Positions 8,955 to 17,611 of a stretch of 64,000 nucleotides of DNA are shown here, piece by piece. How positions within the stretch are numbered: position 1 is the first letter of the stretch; every line of letters starts with the position of its first letter. The notes below the pieces were generated by a model that did not search any database, was not told the DNA's origin, and worked only from the letters and a program-made list of their open reading frames with translations. The DNA comes from Gp1-AA145 sp963757135 (GTDB taxonomy: Bacteria; Acidobacteriota; Terriglobia; Terriglobales; Acidobacteriaceae), in assembly GCA_963757135.1 (NCBI GenBank), contig CAVWQE010000001.1:108871-172870 (forward strand), read 5' to 3'. The translations under genes and the position numbers were made by a program.

Positions 8955-10048
8955 CGATCGGAATCATCGGAGCCGGGAACGTGATTTGGGCCTATTTCCA
9001 AGCGCTGGATCGATTGATTCCGAGAGGCCTAGCGAGACTGGGTCAGGTGTGCGCTCGTCGCAAGGAAGTCTGGCAGGAGATCCAAACGCGACGTCCGGGG
9101 GTGAGCCTGGTCGCGAACCCTGCCGAGGTGCTTGAATCCGATGCGGATGTAATTCTCATCATTACGCCTCCCGATAGTCATGCCGAGCTAACAAGAATGG
9201 CTCTGGAAAATGGCAAACATGTCGTCGTGGAAAAGCCGGCTGCCAACACGGCTTGTGAGGCCCAACTGCTTTCCGACCTTGCTCGCAAGCTGCAACTCTT
9301 GCTTATGTTTGCTCCCTTCGTACAACTTGCTCCCACTTTTCGAGCGTTGTGGACGCGACTTCAAAACGGAGCAATCGGCAAATTGCATTCCGCTCGGGGA
9401 TTGTATGGCAACGCCGGTTCCACTTGGGCACGTTGGTATCACGAAGGGAGTATAGGTCCCCTGGCCGAGGTTGGAATTTACAACCTGAAGAGCCTGACTG
9501 CTGTACTAGGGCCTGTAGTTGAGGTGCAGTCGGCTGAAGCTACAGCCCAATCCGAGCGGGAGATTCTGAACGAAATAATTGCAACCACCGGTGCGGATGT
9601 TTCTCACCTGCTGTTGAGGCATGAGTCTGGCGCACTCTCATCGTTGATTTCCGGCCATTGCATCCAGCGCTACCGACGCCCGGCTCTCGAATTTTATGGC
9701 ACCATAGGAACGGCCAACCTGCTGGGTGATGATTGGGACCCGCGCGGTTTTGAGATTTGGCAAAATAGCAAGGCTTGCTGGCAGGAATACGAGCCGATTG
9801 ATCCGACCTGGTTGTGGACGGATGGCTTATCAGAGATGGTGAGCGCCCTGCGCGAACAACGTGAGCCCCTCCACGCTATCGATCAAGACATTCACTTGCT
9901 GGAAGTCATAGAAGCCAGCGCTCAGGCCGCGAGAGAGAAGAAGGCAATTGCCGTGCAATCGCGCTTCGCTCCTCTCAATCTATGGCTCGAGGAGAGGCAG
10001 GGCCGCCATCATCTTCATGACCACACGCGGCTGGCGAATGAACAATAA
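8942..10048 (+). CDS. Gfo/Idh/MocA-family oxidoreductase
   Basis: The 368-residue protein begins with GTG at 8942, preceded by GGGAGGAG. The Rossmann nucleotide-binding motif IGIIGAGNVIWA lies at residues 6-17. The family EKPAA motif (VVVEKPAANTACEA) falls near residue 95, where the lysine is catalytic. The C-terminal alpha/beta domain has WARWYHEGSIGPLAEVGIYNL. It is an NAD(P)-dependent cytoplasmic dehydrogenase acting on a sugar or inositol derivative. Two such enzymes occur in this operon, as in known pathways that oxidise and reduce sugar carbon 3. It overlaps both neighbours by a few bases. Confidence 0.88.
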   Translation: MQPVTIGIIGAGNVIWAYFQALDRLIPRGLARLGQVCARRKEVWQEIQTRRPGVSLVANPAEVLESDADVILIITPPDSHAELTRMALENGKHVVVEKPAANTACEAQLLSDLARKLQLLLMFAPFVQLAPTFRALWTRLQNGAIGKLHSARGLYGNAGSTWARWYHEGSIGPLAEVGIYNLKSLTAVLGPVVEVQSAEATAQSEREILNEIIATTGADVSHLLLRHESGALSSLISGHCIQRYRRPALEFYGTIGTANLLGDDWDPRGFEIWQNSKACWQEYEPIDPTWLWTDGLSEMVSALREQREPLHAIDQDIHLLEVIEASAQAAREKKAIAVQSRFAPLNLWLEERQGRHHLHDHTRLANEQ

Positions 10049-11000
10049 CCAACAGCTCGGAGCCATCGGATTGGATATTGGCGGCACCAAGATCGCCGCA
10101 GGAGTCGTGTTGTGGCCTTCTGGGGAAATTCTCAACCGCAGGATCATCCCCACTCATCCCGAGCGTGGCGGCGAGGCGGTTCTAAACGACACCCTTAACC
10201 TGGCTAGCCACCTGCGTGACTGGGCTTGCCACGAAGAGATCGAAGTGGCCGGTATCGGAGCGGGCGTCGCGGAGTTGGTGGATTGTCATGGCAATGTGAC
10301 CAGTAGTTGCACGATCAAGTGGCGCGGAGTACCCGTTCGGGAGAAATTATCCGAAGTTATGGCCGCTGAGGTGGAATCCGACGTTCGCACCGCGGCTTTG
10401 GCCGAAGCAATTTTTGGTGCGGGTCGCGGGCACTATCTCTTTGCGTATATCACCGTCGGTACCGGCATCAGCTACTGTCTTGTGCAGGATGGGCGACCGC
10501 TTAAGGGCGCAAACGGCAATGCAATCACGCTGTCCAGCAGTTCACTGAGTACGGTTTGTACTCAGTGCGGGGCGAAGTTGCGTCCCGTGCTGGAAGAGTT
10601 TGCCTCCGGACCTGCCGTCGCGAAGCGTTTCGCACAGGTCAGAAAATCAGAGGAAATCTCCGCAGCAGAAGAAGTTTTTCGCTCCGCATCGAATGGGGAC
10701 CAGGACGCCATTGAGATATTAATTTCCGCCGGTCAAGCGTTGGGTGTCAGCGCTGCATTTCTGGTGAACGTGCTCGACCCTGAAATTATGGTTGTTGGCG
10801 GCGGTCTGGGCATGGCTGGCGGTCTGTATTGGGACGCATTCCTGCAGAGCTGCCGTGAGCACATTTTTGCCGACAACAGCCGCGATCTACCCATCGTTAC
10901 CGCGAAGTTAGGGACTGATGCCGGATTGGTCGGCGCCGCGGCAATCGTCTTTACACAAAAGCACAAGACTGAGGCGAACTACACTTATGGCTCAATCTGA
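10038..11000 (+). CDS. ROK-family sugar kinase/regulator-like protein
   Basis: About 320 residues from ATG 10038; the frame is open further upstream within the previous gene. The phosphate-binding signature GLDIGGTKIAAGV is at residues 10-22. The ROK zinc motif is incomplete: CTQCGAKLRPVLEE keeps two cysteines, but the usual downstream Gly-Cys pair is replaced. A VVGGGLGMAGG loop is near the C-terminus. It has no N-terminal HTH, so it is a kinase-type ROK and probably phosphorylates the imported sugar. The reduced zinc site is unusual and could mean altered specificity. Confidence 0.82.
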   Translation: MNNNQQLGAIGLDIGGTKIAAGVVLWPSGEILNRRIIPTHPERGGEAVLNDTLNLASHLRDWACHEEIEVAGIGAGVAELVDCHGNVTSSCTIKWRGVPVREKLSEVMAAEVESDVRTAALAEAIFGAGRGHYLFAYITVGTGISYCLVQDGRPLKGANGNAITLSSSSLSTVCTQCGAKLRPVLEEFASGPAVAKRFAQVRKSEEISAAEEVFRSASNGDQDAIEILISAGQALGVSAAFLVNVLDPEIMVVGGGLGMAGGLYWDAFLQSCREHIFADNSRDLPIVTAKLGTDAGLVGAAAIVFTQKHKTEANYTYGSI

Positions 11001-11967
11001 AAACGTACTGGATCGAATTGCAAGGCACGGCATTGTCCTCGGAGACGGCGGCTATCTCATCGAACTCGAACGCCGAGGTTGGGTGGACAGCGGCTCAGGG
11101 CGCGAAAAAGTAGGCACAGGAAAAGGGAGTGGACAGTTCACGCCTGAAGTGGCAATCGAGCATCCTGATGCCTTGCGCGAATTGCACCGGGAGTTTCTCA
11201 ACGCCGGGTCGCAGGTGTTGCAGGCACTCACCTTCTTCGGAACCCGGGAAAAATTGAATCGGGCGGGTTACGGCGAGCAGACTGAGGCAATCAATGTCGC
11301 AGCCGTGCATATTGCGCGCGAGGTGGCGGGAAGCAACGCGCTGGTCGCGGGCTCAGTGTCGCGCACACAACTCTTCGAGCGAGAAGGGCCGTCCGTGGCG
11401 GGGCACGTGCGCGACCTGATTACAGAACAGGTTCGTTTGCTCGCGGACGCTAAGGTTGACTTCCTCATTTTGGAAACCTTTTTTCATCTGCAAGAAATGC
11501 TGATCGCGATTGAGTGCGCTCGCGCCACTGGTCTGCCGATTGTCGCCACCATGACTTTCCGTCCGCAGATGACTCAGTGTTCCGACGGGCACTCTCCCGC
11601 CGATTGTGCGCGCGCGATGAGGGATGCCGGCGCCAACGTTGTAGGAGCCAACTGTGAGCAGGAACCGGAGCGCATGCTGACCATCGTTCGGGAAATGCGA
11701 AAGACAGTCTCGGTGCCCATAGCAGCGCAGCCTGCAGCGTTCCGGACGACGGATACTATTCCGTGCTTTACGCGTCTGCCGCAGTTTCCAGATGAACTTG
11801 AGTCCATGCAACTCCCGCGAAACTCCTTTGAACACTTTGCCCAACAAGCGAAGTCAGAAGGCATCCAGTTCCTGGGTGGATGTTGTGGATGCAACGCCGC
11901 GTATATTCACGCGTTCTCGCGCGGGCTGTTCGCTTCAGCGGAAATAGCGCAGCGTCATGTCGGCTAG
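10987..11967 (+). CDS. Homocysteine S-methyltransferase family protein
   Basis: About 326 residues from ATG 10987, overlapping the ROK stop by 14 bases. The TIM-barrel homocysteine methyltransferase family is shown by the zinc ligands: a cysteine in VVGANCEQEPERM and a cysteine pair in FLGGCCGCNAAYIHAF near the C-terminus. LTFFGTREKL and FLILETFFHLQEM are also typical. Members move a methyl group from betaine or S-methylmethionine to homocysteine. Its place inside a sugar operon is unexpected and suggests that the substrate carries a methyl group or that the domain has a new role (inference). Confidence 0.85.
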   Translation: MAQSENVLDRIARHGIVLGDGGYLIELERRGWVDSGSGREKVGTGKGSGQFTPEVAIEHPDALRELHREFLNAGSQVLQALTFFGTREKLNRAGYGEQTEAINVAAVHIAREVAGSNALVAGSVSRTQLFEREGPSVAGHVRDLITEQVRLLADAKVDFLILETFFHLQEMLIAIECARATGLPIVATMTFRPQMTQCSDGHSPADCARAMRDAGANVVGANCEQEPERMLTIVREMRKTVSVPIAAQPAAFRTTDTIPCFTRLPQFPDELESMQLPRNSFEHFAQQAKSEGIQFLGGCCGCNAAYIHAFSRGLFASAEIAQRHVG

Positions 11968-12004
11968 GTCGTCGACCATTTCTGCCGCATAACAAGGAAG
12001 TTCA

Positions 12005-13129
12005 ATGTCGAACAATGGAAAAGTGAAAGTTGGAATCATCGGCTCGCGATTCGAAGCCGATATCCATGCCGCATCTTTCAAGATGGCGTCAGAGCATGCC
12101 GAAGTCGTGGCGGTTGCTTCGCCAACTCCCGGAAATGCGGCCGCTCTGGCTAAGCGATACGGCATACCTCGCGTGTTCACCGATTATCGGGAAATGATCA
12201 AAGAGCGCGACCTTGAGATGGTCACAATTGCAGCGCCAAACGCGCTACATGCGCAGATGACAGCAGATTGTGCGCACGCGGGAAAGCATGTCGTATGTGA
12301 AAAACCTCTCGCAATGACGATCGAACAAGCCGAACAGATGATTCACCACACCCGCAAGGCCGGCGTTTTGCTGCTTTATGCCGAAGAGCTCTTCTTCACA
12401 CCCAAATACGTAAAGGCCAAAGAAATGGCAGATGATGGCGCTTTCGGGAAAATTCATCTGGTAAAGCAGAGCGAAAAACATTTTGGTCCGCATGCCGAAT
12501 GGTTTTGGGACGTAAATCTCTGCGGAGGCGGCGCTCTCATGGACTTGGGCTGCCACGGGATTGCCTTCTGCTATTGGTTTCTCGGGCGTCCGGCAATTCA
12601 GTCCATTTACTGCCAGTTGGGAACCTACGTTCATGCCAACAAGACCCAGGGAGATGACGAGGCCTATTGCATCCTGGAATTTGAGGGCGGAGCCGTAGGC
12701 ATTGTCGAGAACAGCTGGAGTCGGCGCGGCGGAATGGATGACAGGATAGAGGTTTACGGCTCAGATGGCGTAACCTATGCCAATCTCCACATGGGCAATG
12801 CCCTCCCCACTTACAGCGAAAATGGTTATGGATACGCGGTCGAGAAAGCGCCAAGCACAAAAGGGTGGAGTTATCCCGTCTTCGAGGAGTTATGGAACTA
12901 TGGCTTCCCTCAGGAGATGGCACATTTCGTGCGCTGTGTGCGTGGCAAAGAAGAGGCGCTGGCAACCGGCGAAGACGGCTTAGTCGTAATGAAGGCTCTG
13001 TATGCTGGCTATGCATCAGCTGGCGAAGGACGAAAGATGCGAATGCCATTTTCCGCGGAAGGAGTGAGGAAACCCATCGATCTGTGGTTTCGCGGTCCGC
13101 AGTATCAGCGGAGTCTGCCTGAGCGCTGA
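12005..13129 (+). CDS. Gfo/Idh/MocA-family oxidoreductase, second copy
   Basis: The 374-residue protein starts at ATG 12005 with AAGGAAG upstream. The N-terminus KVGIIGSRFEADIHA is a Rossmann motif with a less common Gly-Ser-Arg loop. VVCEKPLAMT carries the conserved lysine near residue 98. GGGALMDLGCHGIAFCYWF is the typical substrate-site histidine segment. It ends the operon and is separated by 37 bases from the methyltransferase-like gene. It differs clearly from the upstream copy, so the two probably act at different steps. Confidence 0.88.
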   Translation: MSNNGKVKVGIIGSRFEADIHAASFKMASEHAEVVAVASPTPGNAAALAKRYGIPRVFTDYREMIKERDLEMVTIAAPNALHAQMTADCAHAGKHVVCEKPLAMTIEQAEQMIHHTRKAGVLLLYAEELFFTPKYVKAKEMADDGAFGKIHLVKQSEKHFGPHAEWFWDVNLCGGGALMDLGCHGIAFCYWFLGRPAIQSIYCQLGTYVHANKTQGDDEAYCILEFEGGAVGIVENSWSRRGGMDDRIEVYGSDGVTYANLHMGNALPTYSENGYGYAVEKAPSTKGWSYPVFEELWNYGFPQEMAHFVRCVRGKEEALATGEDGLVVMKALYAGYASAGEGRKMRMPFSAEGVRKPIDLWFRGPQYQRSLPER

Positions 13130-13788
13130 TTTGGCTTTGGATCGCAGCAACTGTGAGTCTCCTTCGACTAGGTTTCTGGCAAGCGTCATAACATGATTTT
13201 GGCCGTCGACACAACCGGGTCACTACCCCCATTCAACCATGCGCTTCGTTGGCCGCTTCACGTCAATGTGATTCGGAAGGTGATGTTAACCCACGCGCAG
13301 CCATTCGACGCGGAGCAGCACCTAACCTCCAGCCGACGTTCAGCTCGGCACGGGAGCCATGAGCCATCACCCGACGTGGCGCGCCGGCGCGAAAGATGGG
13401 CGATGCTGCCCTCGCGGCTAGCCAAGTCGCAGATGCGATACTGCGCCTCGTTTCCCGCGGCTCTTACGATTTCGAATTTGAGCCAGAAGGGCCAGACAGA
13501 TTCCACTTCAGGTCGATAACAGTCTCAATCAGCGCGAAGCCGCTCGACAAGATCGTCGTGTGCTGAACCGTAGGCAAACGTCTCATCGTGCGGACGACGC
13601 CAGACCTGATGGCTTGATCGCGTCAAGCGGAATTAACAAACCAATTCAGTGAAGTAAAGGCTGTTGGGGGTTGGTCGGCAATGCGGAAGTTACTTTCTGT
13701 GAGCGGATCTAGAGAAGTGTAGCTTTGGACCTGTTTGCTCTCTCGGTCCCACCAATGCCTCCGCTAGTAAAATCATAGAGGAATTGTA
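13130..13788. other. Intergenic stretch without a supported gene
   Basis: All six frames were read. Short frames exist on both strands but lack ribosome-binding sites and recognisable motifs. A minus-strand frame contains FALIETVIDLKWN but is broken by a stop shortly after. The stretch marks the change from the sugar operon to the accessory region and may be old gene debris. Confidence 0.4.
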
Positions 13789-14424
13789 ATGAAGAACGCC
13801 TATGTACGTTTTGGCAGGCTTCTCTATGTGCGCCGAACCGAAAAGACTTCCACCAATATTCGTGTCCATTTGGATGCGTATATTGGCGAGGACCGCGGCA
13901 AAGCACATTTTGTTTCCGTCATCGGTGGTGATGTAGAGATCGGTGGAATCGCAGCCGCTTTCGGTAACGGAGACATGTTCACGGTGATAGATCCCGCTGG
14001 TGCCGAAAGCATAGTCTCGCTTGGAGAGAAGCCGCTGCTGTTCCGTGGTTCGCTCGTGATCCCCGGACGCAAGCGTCCACTTCGCCATCTTGTGGCGTGT
14101 TCACAAGAGTTGGCTGACACAAGCTCCGATGGGAAGTTGCTTCTCGTGAGCAGTGACGACGCGTTTATTTGGTCGTCGCTGGTCAGCCATTACGGACTGC
14201 CCGCGACACCAGATTGGGGAGCCTGGATGCTCGGTGAACTGCGAATACAAAAACGAATTCACTCGCTTCCCGGATTTGGATACGAAGGAGTTGCCATCAT
14301 GGCAACCCGGAAACAGCTGCTAGCCTTGCTTTCAAGGGGGCTTCGGAGCTGCAAACTAGGTTTCCCATCTCACAATGGATCGATTGAGTGGCCCAAGATG
14401 CGGCTGGCAAAGGCAAGTAGTTAG
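13789..14424 (+). CDS. Hypothetical protein, 211 residues
   Basis: No family was recognised. The ATG at 13789 has AGAGGAA upstream. The protein is soluble and has no signal peptide or membrane segment. An N-terminal beta-rich part (YVRFGRLLYVRR, IRVHLDAYIGEDRGKAHFVSVIGGDVEIGG) is followed by an alpha/beta part (LLLVSSDDAFIWSSLVSHYGLPATPDW). It stands alone upstream of the toxin-antitoxin pair at the start of the accessory region. Confidence 0.6.
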   Translation: MKNAYVRFGRLLYVRRTEKTSTNIRVHLDAYIGEDRGKAHFVSVIGGDVEIGGIAAAFGNGDMFTVIDPAGAESIVSLGEKPLLFRGSLVIPGRKRPLRHLVACSQELADTSSDGKLLLVSSDDAFIWSSLVSHYGLPATPDWGAWMLGELRIQKRIHSLPGFGYEGVAIMATRKQLLALLSRGLRSCKLGFPSHNGSIEWPKMRLAKASS

Positions 14425-14499
14425 CCGTTAGCCGGTCCGCTGCAGATTTATCGGCATACGTCTTGGGTTACCAAGGCATTTTATCAACCCTGTGGATTT

Positions 14500-14516
14500 A
14501 TGGCTATAATAGCCAT
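14500..14516 (+). promoter_or_regulatory. Toxin-antitoxin promoter with operator palindrome over the -10 box
   Basis: ATGGCTATAATAGCCAT is a perfect palindrome with 8-base arms around a central A. It contains a consensus -10 hexamer TATAAT at 14505-14510; a weak TTATCA is at 14481-14486. The antitoxin starts 15 bases downstream. A protein bound here would block RNA polymerase directly, as expected for autoregulation by the antitoxin. Confidence 0.75.
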
Positions 14517-14530
14517 GAGGAACAGCATCT

Positions 14531-14821
14531 ATGCGCAGCGTCAATGTCGCCGAACTGAAGAACCAGCTGAGCAAATTCCTCACATTTGCAAAAGCTGGCG
14601 AAGAAATTATTATCCGCGATCGAAATCTTCCGGTAGCAAAGCTGGTTCCGTTCTCCGCTGAGAAAGCTAGCGAGGAAGAACTGTTGCTGGTCGCAGCCGG
14701 AAAGATGCGGATGCCACAAACTCCACTCAATGTAGACGAATTGCTCAAGATTCGCACCGGCAAAGTGCCTGGTAATGAAGCCGTCCAAGTTCTGCTGGAG
14801 GATCGGGCGGAAGGATTATGA
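14531..14821 (+). CDS. Phd/YefM-type antitoxin
   Basis: The 96-residue protein opens with VNVAELKNQLSKFLTFAKAGEEIIIRDR-like sequence and then PVAKLVPF, the standard Phd/YefM DNA-binding fold. The longer acidic C-terminal part should wrap the toxin. ATG 14531 follows a TGAGGAA box. Its stop overlaps the toxin start in ATGA. The palindrome covering its promoter is the probable binding site. Confidence 0.9.
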   Translation: MRSVNVAELKNQLSKFLTFAKAGEEIIIRDRNLPVAKLVPFSAEKASEEELLLVAAGKMRMPQTPLNVDELLKIRTGKVPGNEAVQVLLEDRAEGL

Positions 14822-15255
14822 GCAAAGAACCTGCCTTTTGGGATGCCAGCGCCCTAGTGCCGTTGTGCGTGAATGAGGTTACAAGTCGTCAAGCGCAGGC
14901 CGAATTGCGGCGAGTTCTGCCCGTAGTATGGTGGACGAGCGGAGTGGAAGTGCACAGCGCGGTGGCTCGCTTACACCGACTTAGCAAGTTGAAAGACTTA
15001 GAAAAGAAGGGCGCGATCGCTCGTCTCAATGTGCTCAGTCGCGCTTGGAGAGAGATTCTACCGTCTGATCCATTACGCGAACTTGCGACACAGCTACTGG
15101 ACACCTACGATTTACGTGCCGCAGACAGCCTACAACTTGCCGCTGCACTTAGCTGGTGTCAACGGAGGCCGGCAAGAAGAATTTTCGTCTGTGCCGATCA
15201 GCGCCTGTCGAAGAGCGCGGCCGCAGTTGGCTTCTCAGTAGTTGAACTCTCCTGA
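14818..15255 (+). CDS. PIN-domain toxin (VapC-like)
   Basis: The 145-residue protein has the PIN-domain acidic residues: the Asp in FWDASALVPL near the N-terminus, a Glu in SGVEVHSAVARL, and DLRAADSLQLAAAL with CADQRL near the C-terminus. PIN toxins of VapBC systems are magnesium-dependent ribonucleases that cut tRNA or rRNA. It is translationally coupled to the antitoxin. The key residues appear intact, so it is probably functional. Confidence 0.9.
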   Translation: MSKEPAFWDASALVPLCVNEVTSRQAQAELRRVLPVVWWTSGVEVHSAVARLHRLSKLKDLEKKGAIARLNVLSRAWREILPSDPLRELATQLLDTYDLRAADSLQLAAALSWCQRRPARRIFVCADQRLSKSAAAVGFSVVELS

Positions 15256-15429
15256 GTCCAGATCACGGATTGCGCGATAGCATTCTGACGCTGCTCTCGC
15301 TGCAACAAATCGTACGCATTGCCCGTCACGATCTCCGGGTTTTTGATCCGCAGTAATCCTCCACGACGCCAGCAGTAGCAAGCCCGCTTAAAACTTCGAA
15401 AAAGGCTCCAACCAGAAAGGATAGTGGCA

Positions 15430-16878
15430 ATGACAGTCGCAACCGTACCCAGTGTGTTCGCAGTCGACCAGCCTGTGGTTAAGGGTTCTCATGTTCTCGA
15501 CCTGCTCATCATCAGCACGGAACGAAATCTTTGCAATTCTTACCGAGCAGCAGTTTCTTCCTTAGGATTCAGTAACAGGATTGCCAACAATTGTGAACAA
15601 GCGCTTATTCAAATCGCGTGTCAAAAGGTTGATGTCATTCTGTTGGATTTCAGTCCGCCGGCTGCTCGCGGACTAGATATACTCCAGCAGATCAAAACTC
15701 GCCATCCTGAGATCGAGGTCATCGTCGCAACAAGTTGCGGAACAGTCGAGTCCGCGGTTCAGGCGATGAAGGCCGGCGCGTACGACTATCTGGCTAAGCC
15801 CTTTGTTCTTGGTGATCTGAAGATGACGTTGGCCAAAGTCGCAGATCATCTCAAATTCAAAACGGAAACCAGAATGCGATGTGGGCAGACCAAGAACAGG
15901 CTAGGTTTTGCCGGAATGGTCGGGCAAACCGCGGAAATGGAAAAGCTGTACCGGCTCATCTCAAAAGCTTCTGTAAGCTCACATCCTGTACTCATTCTCG
16001 GTGAAAGCGGCACCGGAAAAGAGATGGTTGCGCGCGCAATTCATTACTCCGGTCCATCGCGGGACAAACCCTTCATTCCCGTGGATTGCGGTTGTTTGGT
16101 TGCCTCGCTGATCGAAAGTGAACTGTTCGGGTACGTCAGGGGGGCTTTCACGGGTGCTACACAGTCAAAAGATGGGCTGTTGACGATAGCCGAGGGCGGA
16201 ACCGTATTTCTGGACGAGATCGGGGAACTTTCTCCGGATCTTCAGGCGAAGCTTCTGCGTGTGCTTCAACAAAAGGAAATTCGGCCAGTGGGCAGCCCCA
16301 AGTCAGTGCCGGTAAACGTGCGCTTTCTGGCAGCAACCAATCGAGATTTAGAGCAGGCGATTTCCCAAGGTTGGTTTCGTTTGGATCTCTTCTATCGACT
16401 GAATGTGCTATCCCTGCGAGTACCGCCGCTTCGGGAACGGCTCCAGGATATTCCGCTTTTGGCGACAAGGTTTCTGGAACAGTGTTCGCGATCTTCGGGG
16501 CGCGCATATGCGTTGAGCGAAGAGGCCATGCGCGCGTTCATGACTCATTCCTGGCCGGGAAACGTGCGAGAGCTGGAGAACTGTATTGAACGATGCTGTG
16601 CCATGAGTTCCGGGCCGGTCATTCACAGCTCTGACTTGCCACGCTTCATCTCTGGATTTCCAACTCCGCCAACTGCCACGGCACAAGACGGCTACGTTGT
16701 GCCGTTAGCGGAACTGGAAAGAGAGACCATTCTGAAGACAATCACACAGCTAAACGGTGACAAGATGATGGCTGCCAAGCTGCTCGGAATTGGAAAAACA
16801 ACTCTCTACCGGAAACTCAAAGAATATGAGTGTCTAGAGTTGAAAAATCAACCGTCTGAAGCGCTTTCGAGAGTATAA
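15430..16878 (+). CDS. Sigma-54-dependent response regulator (NtrC type)
   Basis: About 482 residues from ATG 15430, which has AGAAAGG at a good distance; a GTG at 15424 is too close to that box. Residues 20-140 form a receiver domain with phospho-acceptor Asp in VDVILLDFSPPA and Lys in YDYLAKPF. The acidic pair normally before beta-strand 1 reads ISTE, so phosphorylation may be altered. The AAA+ domain has Walker A GESGTGKE, the sigma-54 contact loop GAFTGA and Walker B VFLDEIGEL. A Fis-type HTH (AAKLLGIGKTTLYRKL) ends the protein. No histidine kinase gene is adjacent. Confidence 0.93.
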   Translation: MTVATVPSVFAVDQPVVKGSHVLDLLIISTERNLCNSYRAAVSSLGFSNRIANNCEQALIQIACQKVDVILLDFSPPAARGLDILQQIKTRHPEIEVIVATSCGTVESAVQAMKAGAYDYLAKPFVLGDLKMTLAKVADHLKFKTETRMRCGQTKNRLGFAGMVGQTAEMEKLYRLISKASVSSHPVLILGESGTGKEMVARAIHYSGPSRDKPFIPVDCGCLVASLIESELFGYVRGAFTGATQSKDGLLTIAEGGTVFLDEIGELSPDLQAKLLRVLQQKEIRPVGSPKSVPVNVRFLAATNRDLEQAISQGWFRLDLFYRLNVLSLRVPPLRERLQDIPLLATRFLEQCSRSSGRAYALSEEAMRAFMTHSWPGNVRELENCIERCCAMSSGPVIHSSDLPRFISGFPTPPTATAQDGYVVPLAELERETILKTITQLNGDKMMAAKLLGIGKTTLYRKLKEYECLELKNQPSEALSRV

Positions 16879-16892
16879 CACATTATGTTATA
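16874..16892 (+). promoter_or_regulatory. Operator/promoter of the XRE-nucleotidyltransferase pair
   Basis: TATAACACATTATGTTATA has 7-base arms TATAACA/TGTTATA around CATTA, followed by TATAAT at 16889-16894, a good -10 box. It overlaps the stop of the sigma-54 regulator gene and lies 24 bases before the XRE start. It is the likely autoregulatory site of the XRE protein. Confidence 0.65.
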
Positions 16893-16915
16893 ATCTGAGT
16901 AATTGAGGAGCCGTC

Positions 16916-17611
16916 ATGGATGGACTGACATTAAGAGCGGCCCGACTAGGGAAGAAGTGGACACAACGGGATGTTGCGCTCGCTTTAGGCGTGACCCAGG
17001 CATATTTGTCGATGCTTGAGAAGGGGCATCGAGCAGTTCCTGATCGACTGACAGTAAAGGTTCAAAAGTTGCTGAAGCTTCCCCCCACAGTTCTGCCGCT
17101 CGAACCAGAAGCAGGAGCAATGACAGACAACCTCCGTAAGCTGGATTTCAGCGCGGAACTGGGCGCACTGGGCTATCCGGGATTCGCTTATCACCGTGCA
17201 CGGAAGCGCCATAATCCTGCTGAGGTGCTATTCGCCGCGCTTAACCAAGCGGATCTCGATGCACGCGTGGCGGAGGGACTGCCTTGGCTGGCTCTGGCGT
17301 ATGCGGACATGGATTGGGATTGGCTGGTTCGGAGTGCCAAATTGCATGATCGCCAAAACCGACTCGGGTTTGCTGTTTCACTGGCGCGGGAACTGGCAGA
17401 AGCAAAGAACGACCGTCGACGTGCGCAGGAACTCCGGCAACGTGCGGAGGTCCTCGATGGTTCGCGGCTCGCGCGTGAAGACACGTTTTGTCATGACTCG
17501 ATGACGGATGCAGAAAAGAGTTGGCTTCGGCAGAACCGTTCGTCCCTGGCCAAGCACTGGAATCTGCTGACCGACTTGAAGGGAGACCAGCTTGCCTACG
17601 CTTCCCTTTAA
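16916..17611 (+). CDS. XRE-family regulator/antitoxin of a nucleotidyltransferase pair
   Basis: In this 231-residue protein, residues 5-55 form a Cro/C1-type helix-turn-helix (KWTQRDVALALGVTQAYLSMLE). The remaining 170 residues are helical and not assigned; they include RLGFAVSLARELAEAK and NDRRRAQELRQRAEVL. ATG 16916 follows TTGAGGAG. The next gene, a nucleotidyltransferase-fold protein, begins inside its last codons. This layout is typical of antitoxin-toxin or AbiE-like pairs. No third partner was seen. Confidence 0.78.
   Translation: MDGLTLRAARLGKKWTQRDVALALGVTQAYLSMLEKGHRAVPDRLTVKVQKLLKLPPTVLPLEPEAGAMTDNLRKLDFSAELGALGYPGFAYHRARKRHNPAEVLFAALNQADLDARVAEGLPWLALAYADMDWDWLVRSAKLHDRQNRLGFAVSLARELAEAKNDRRRAQELRQRAEVLDGSRLAREDTFCHDSMTDAEKSWLRQNRSSLAKHWNLLTDLKGDQLAYASL

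Noticed and set aside
13193..13519. Gene in the gap after the sugar operon
   Set aside because: No ribosome-binding site, unusual composition and no recognisable motif in any frame.
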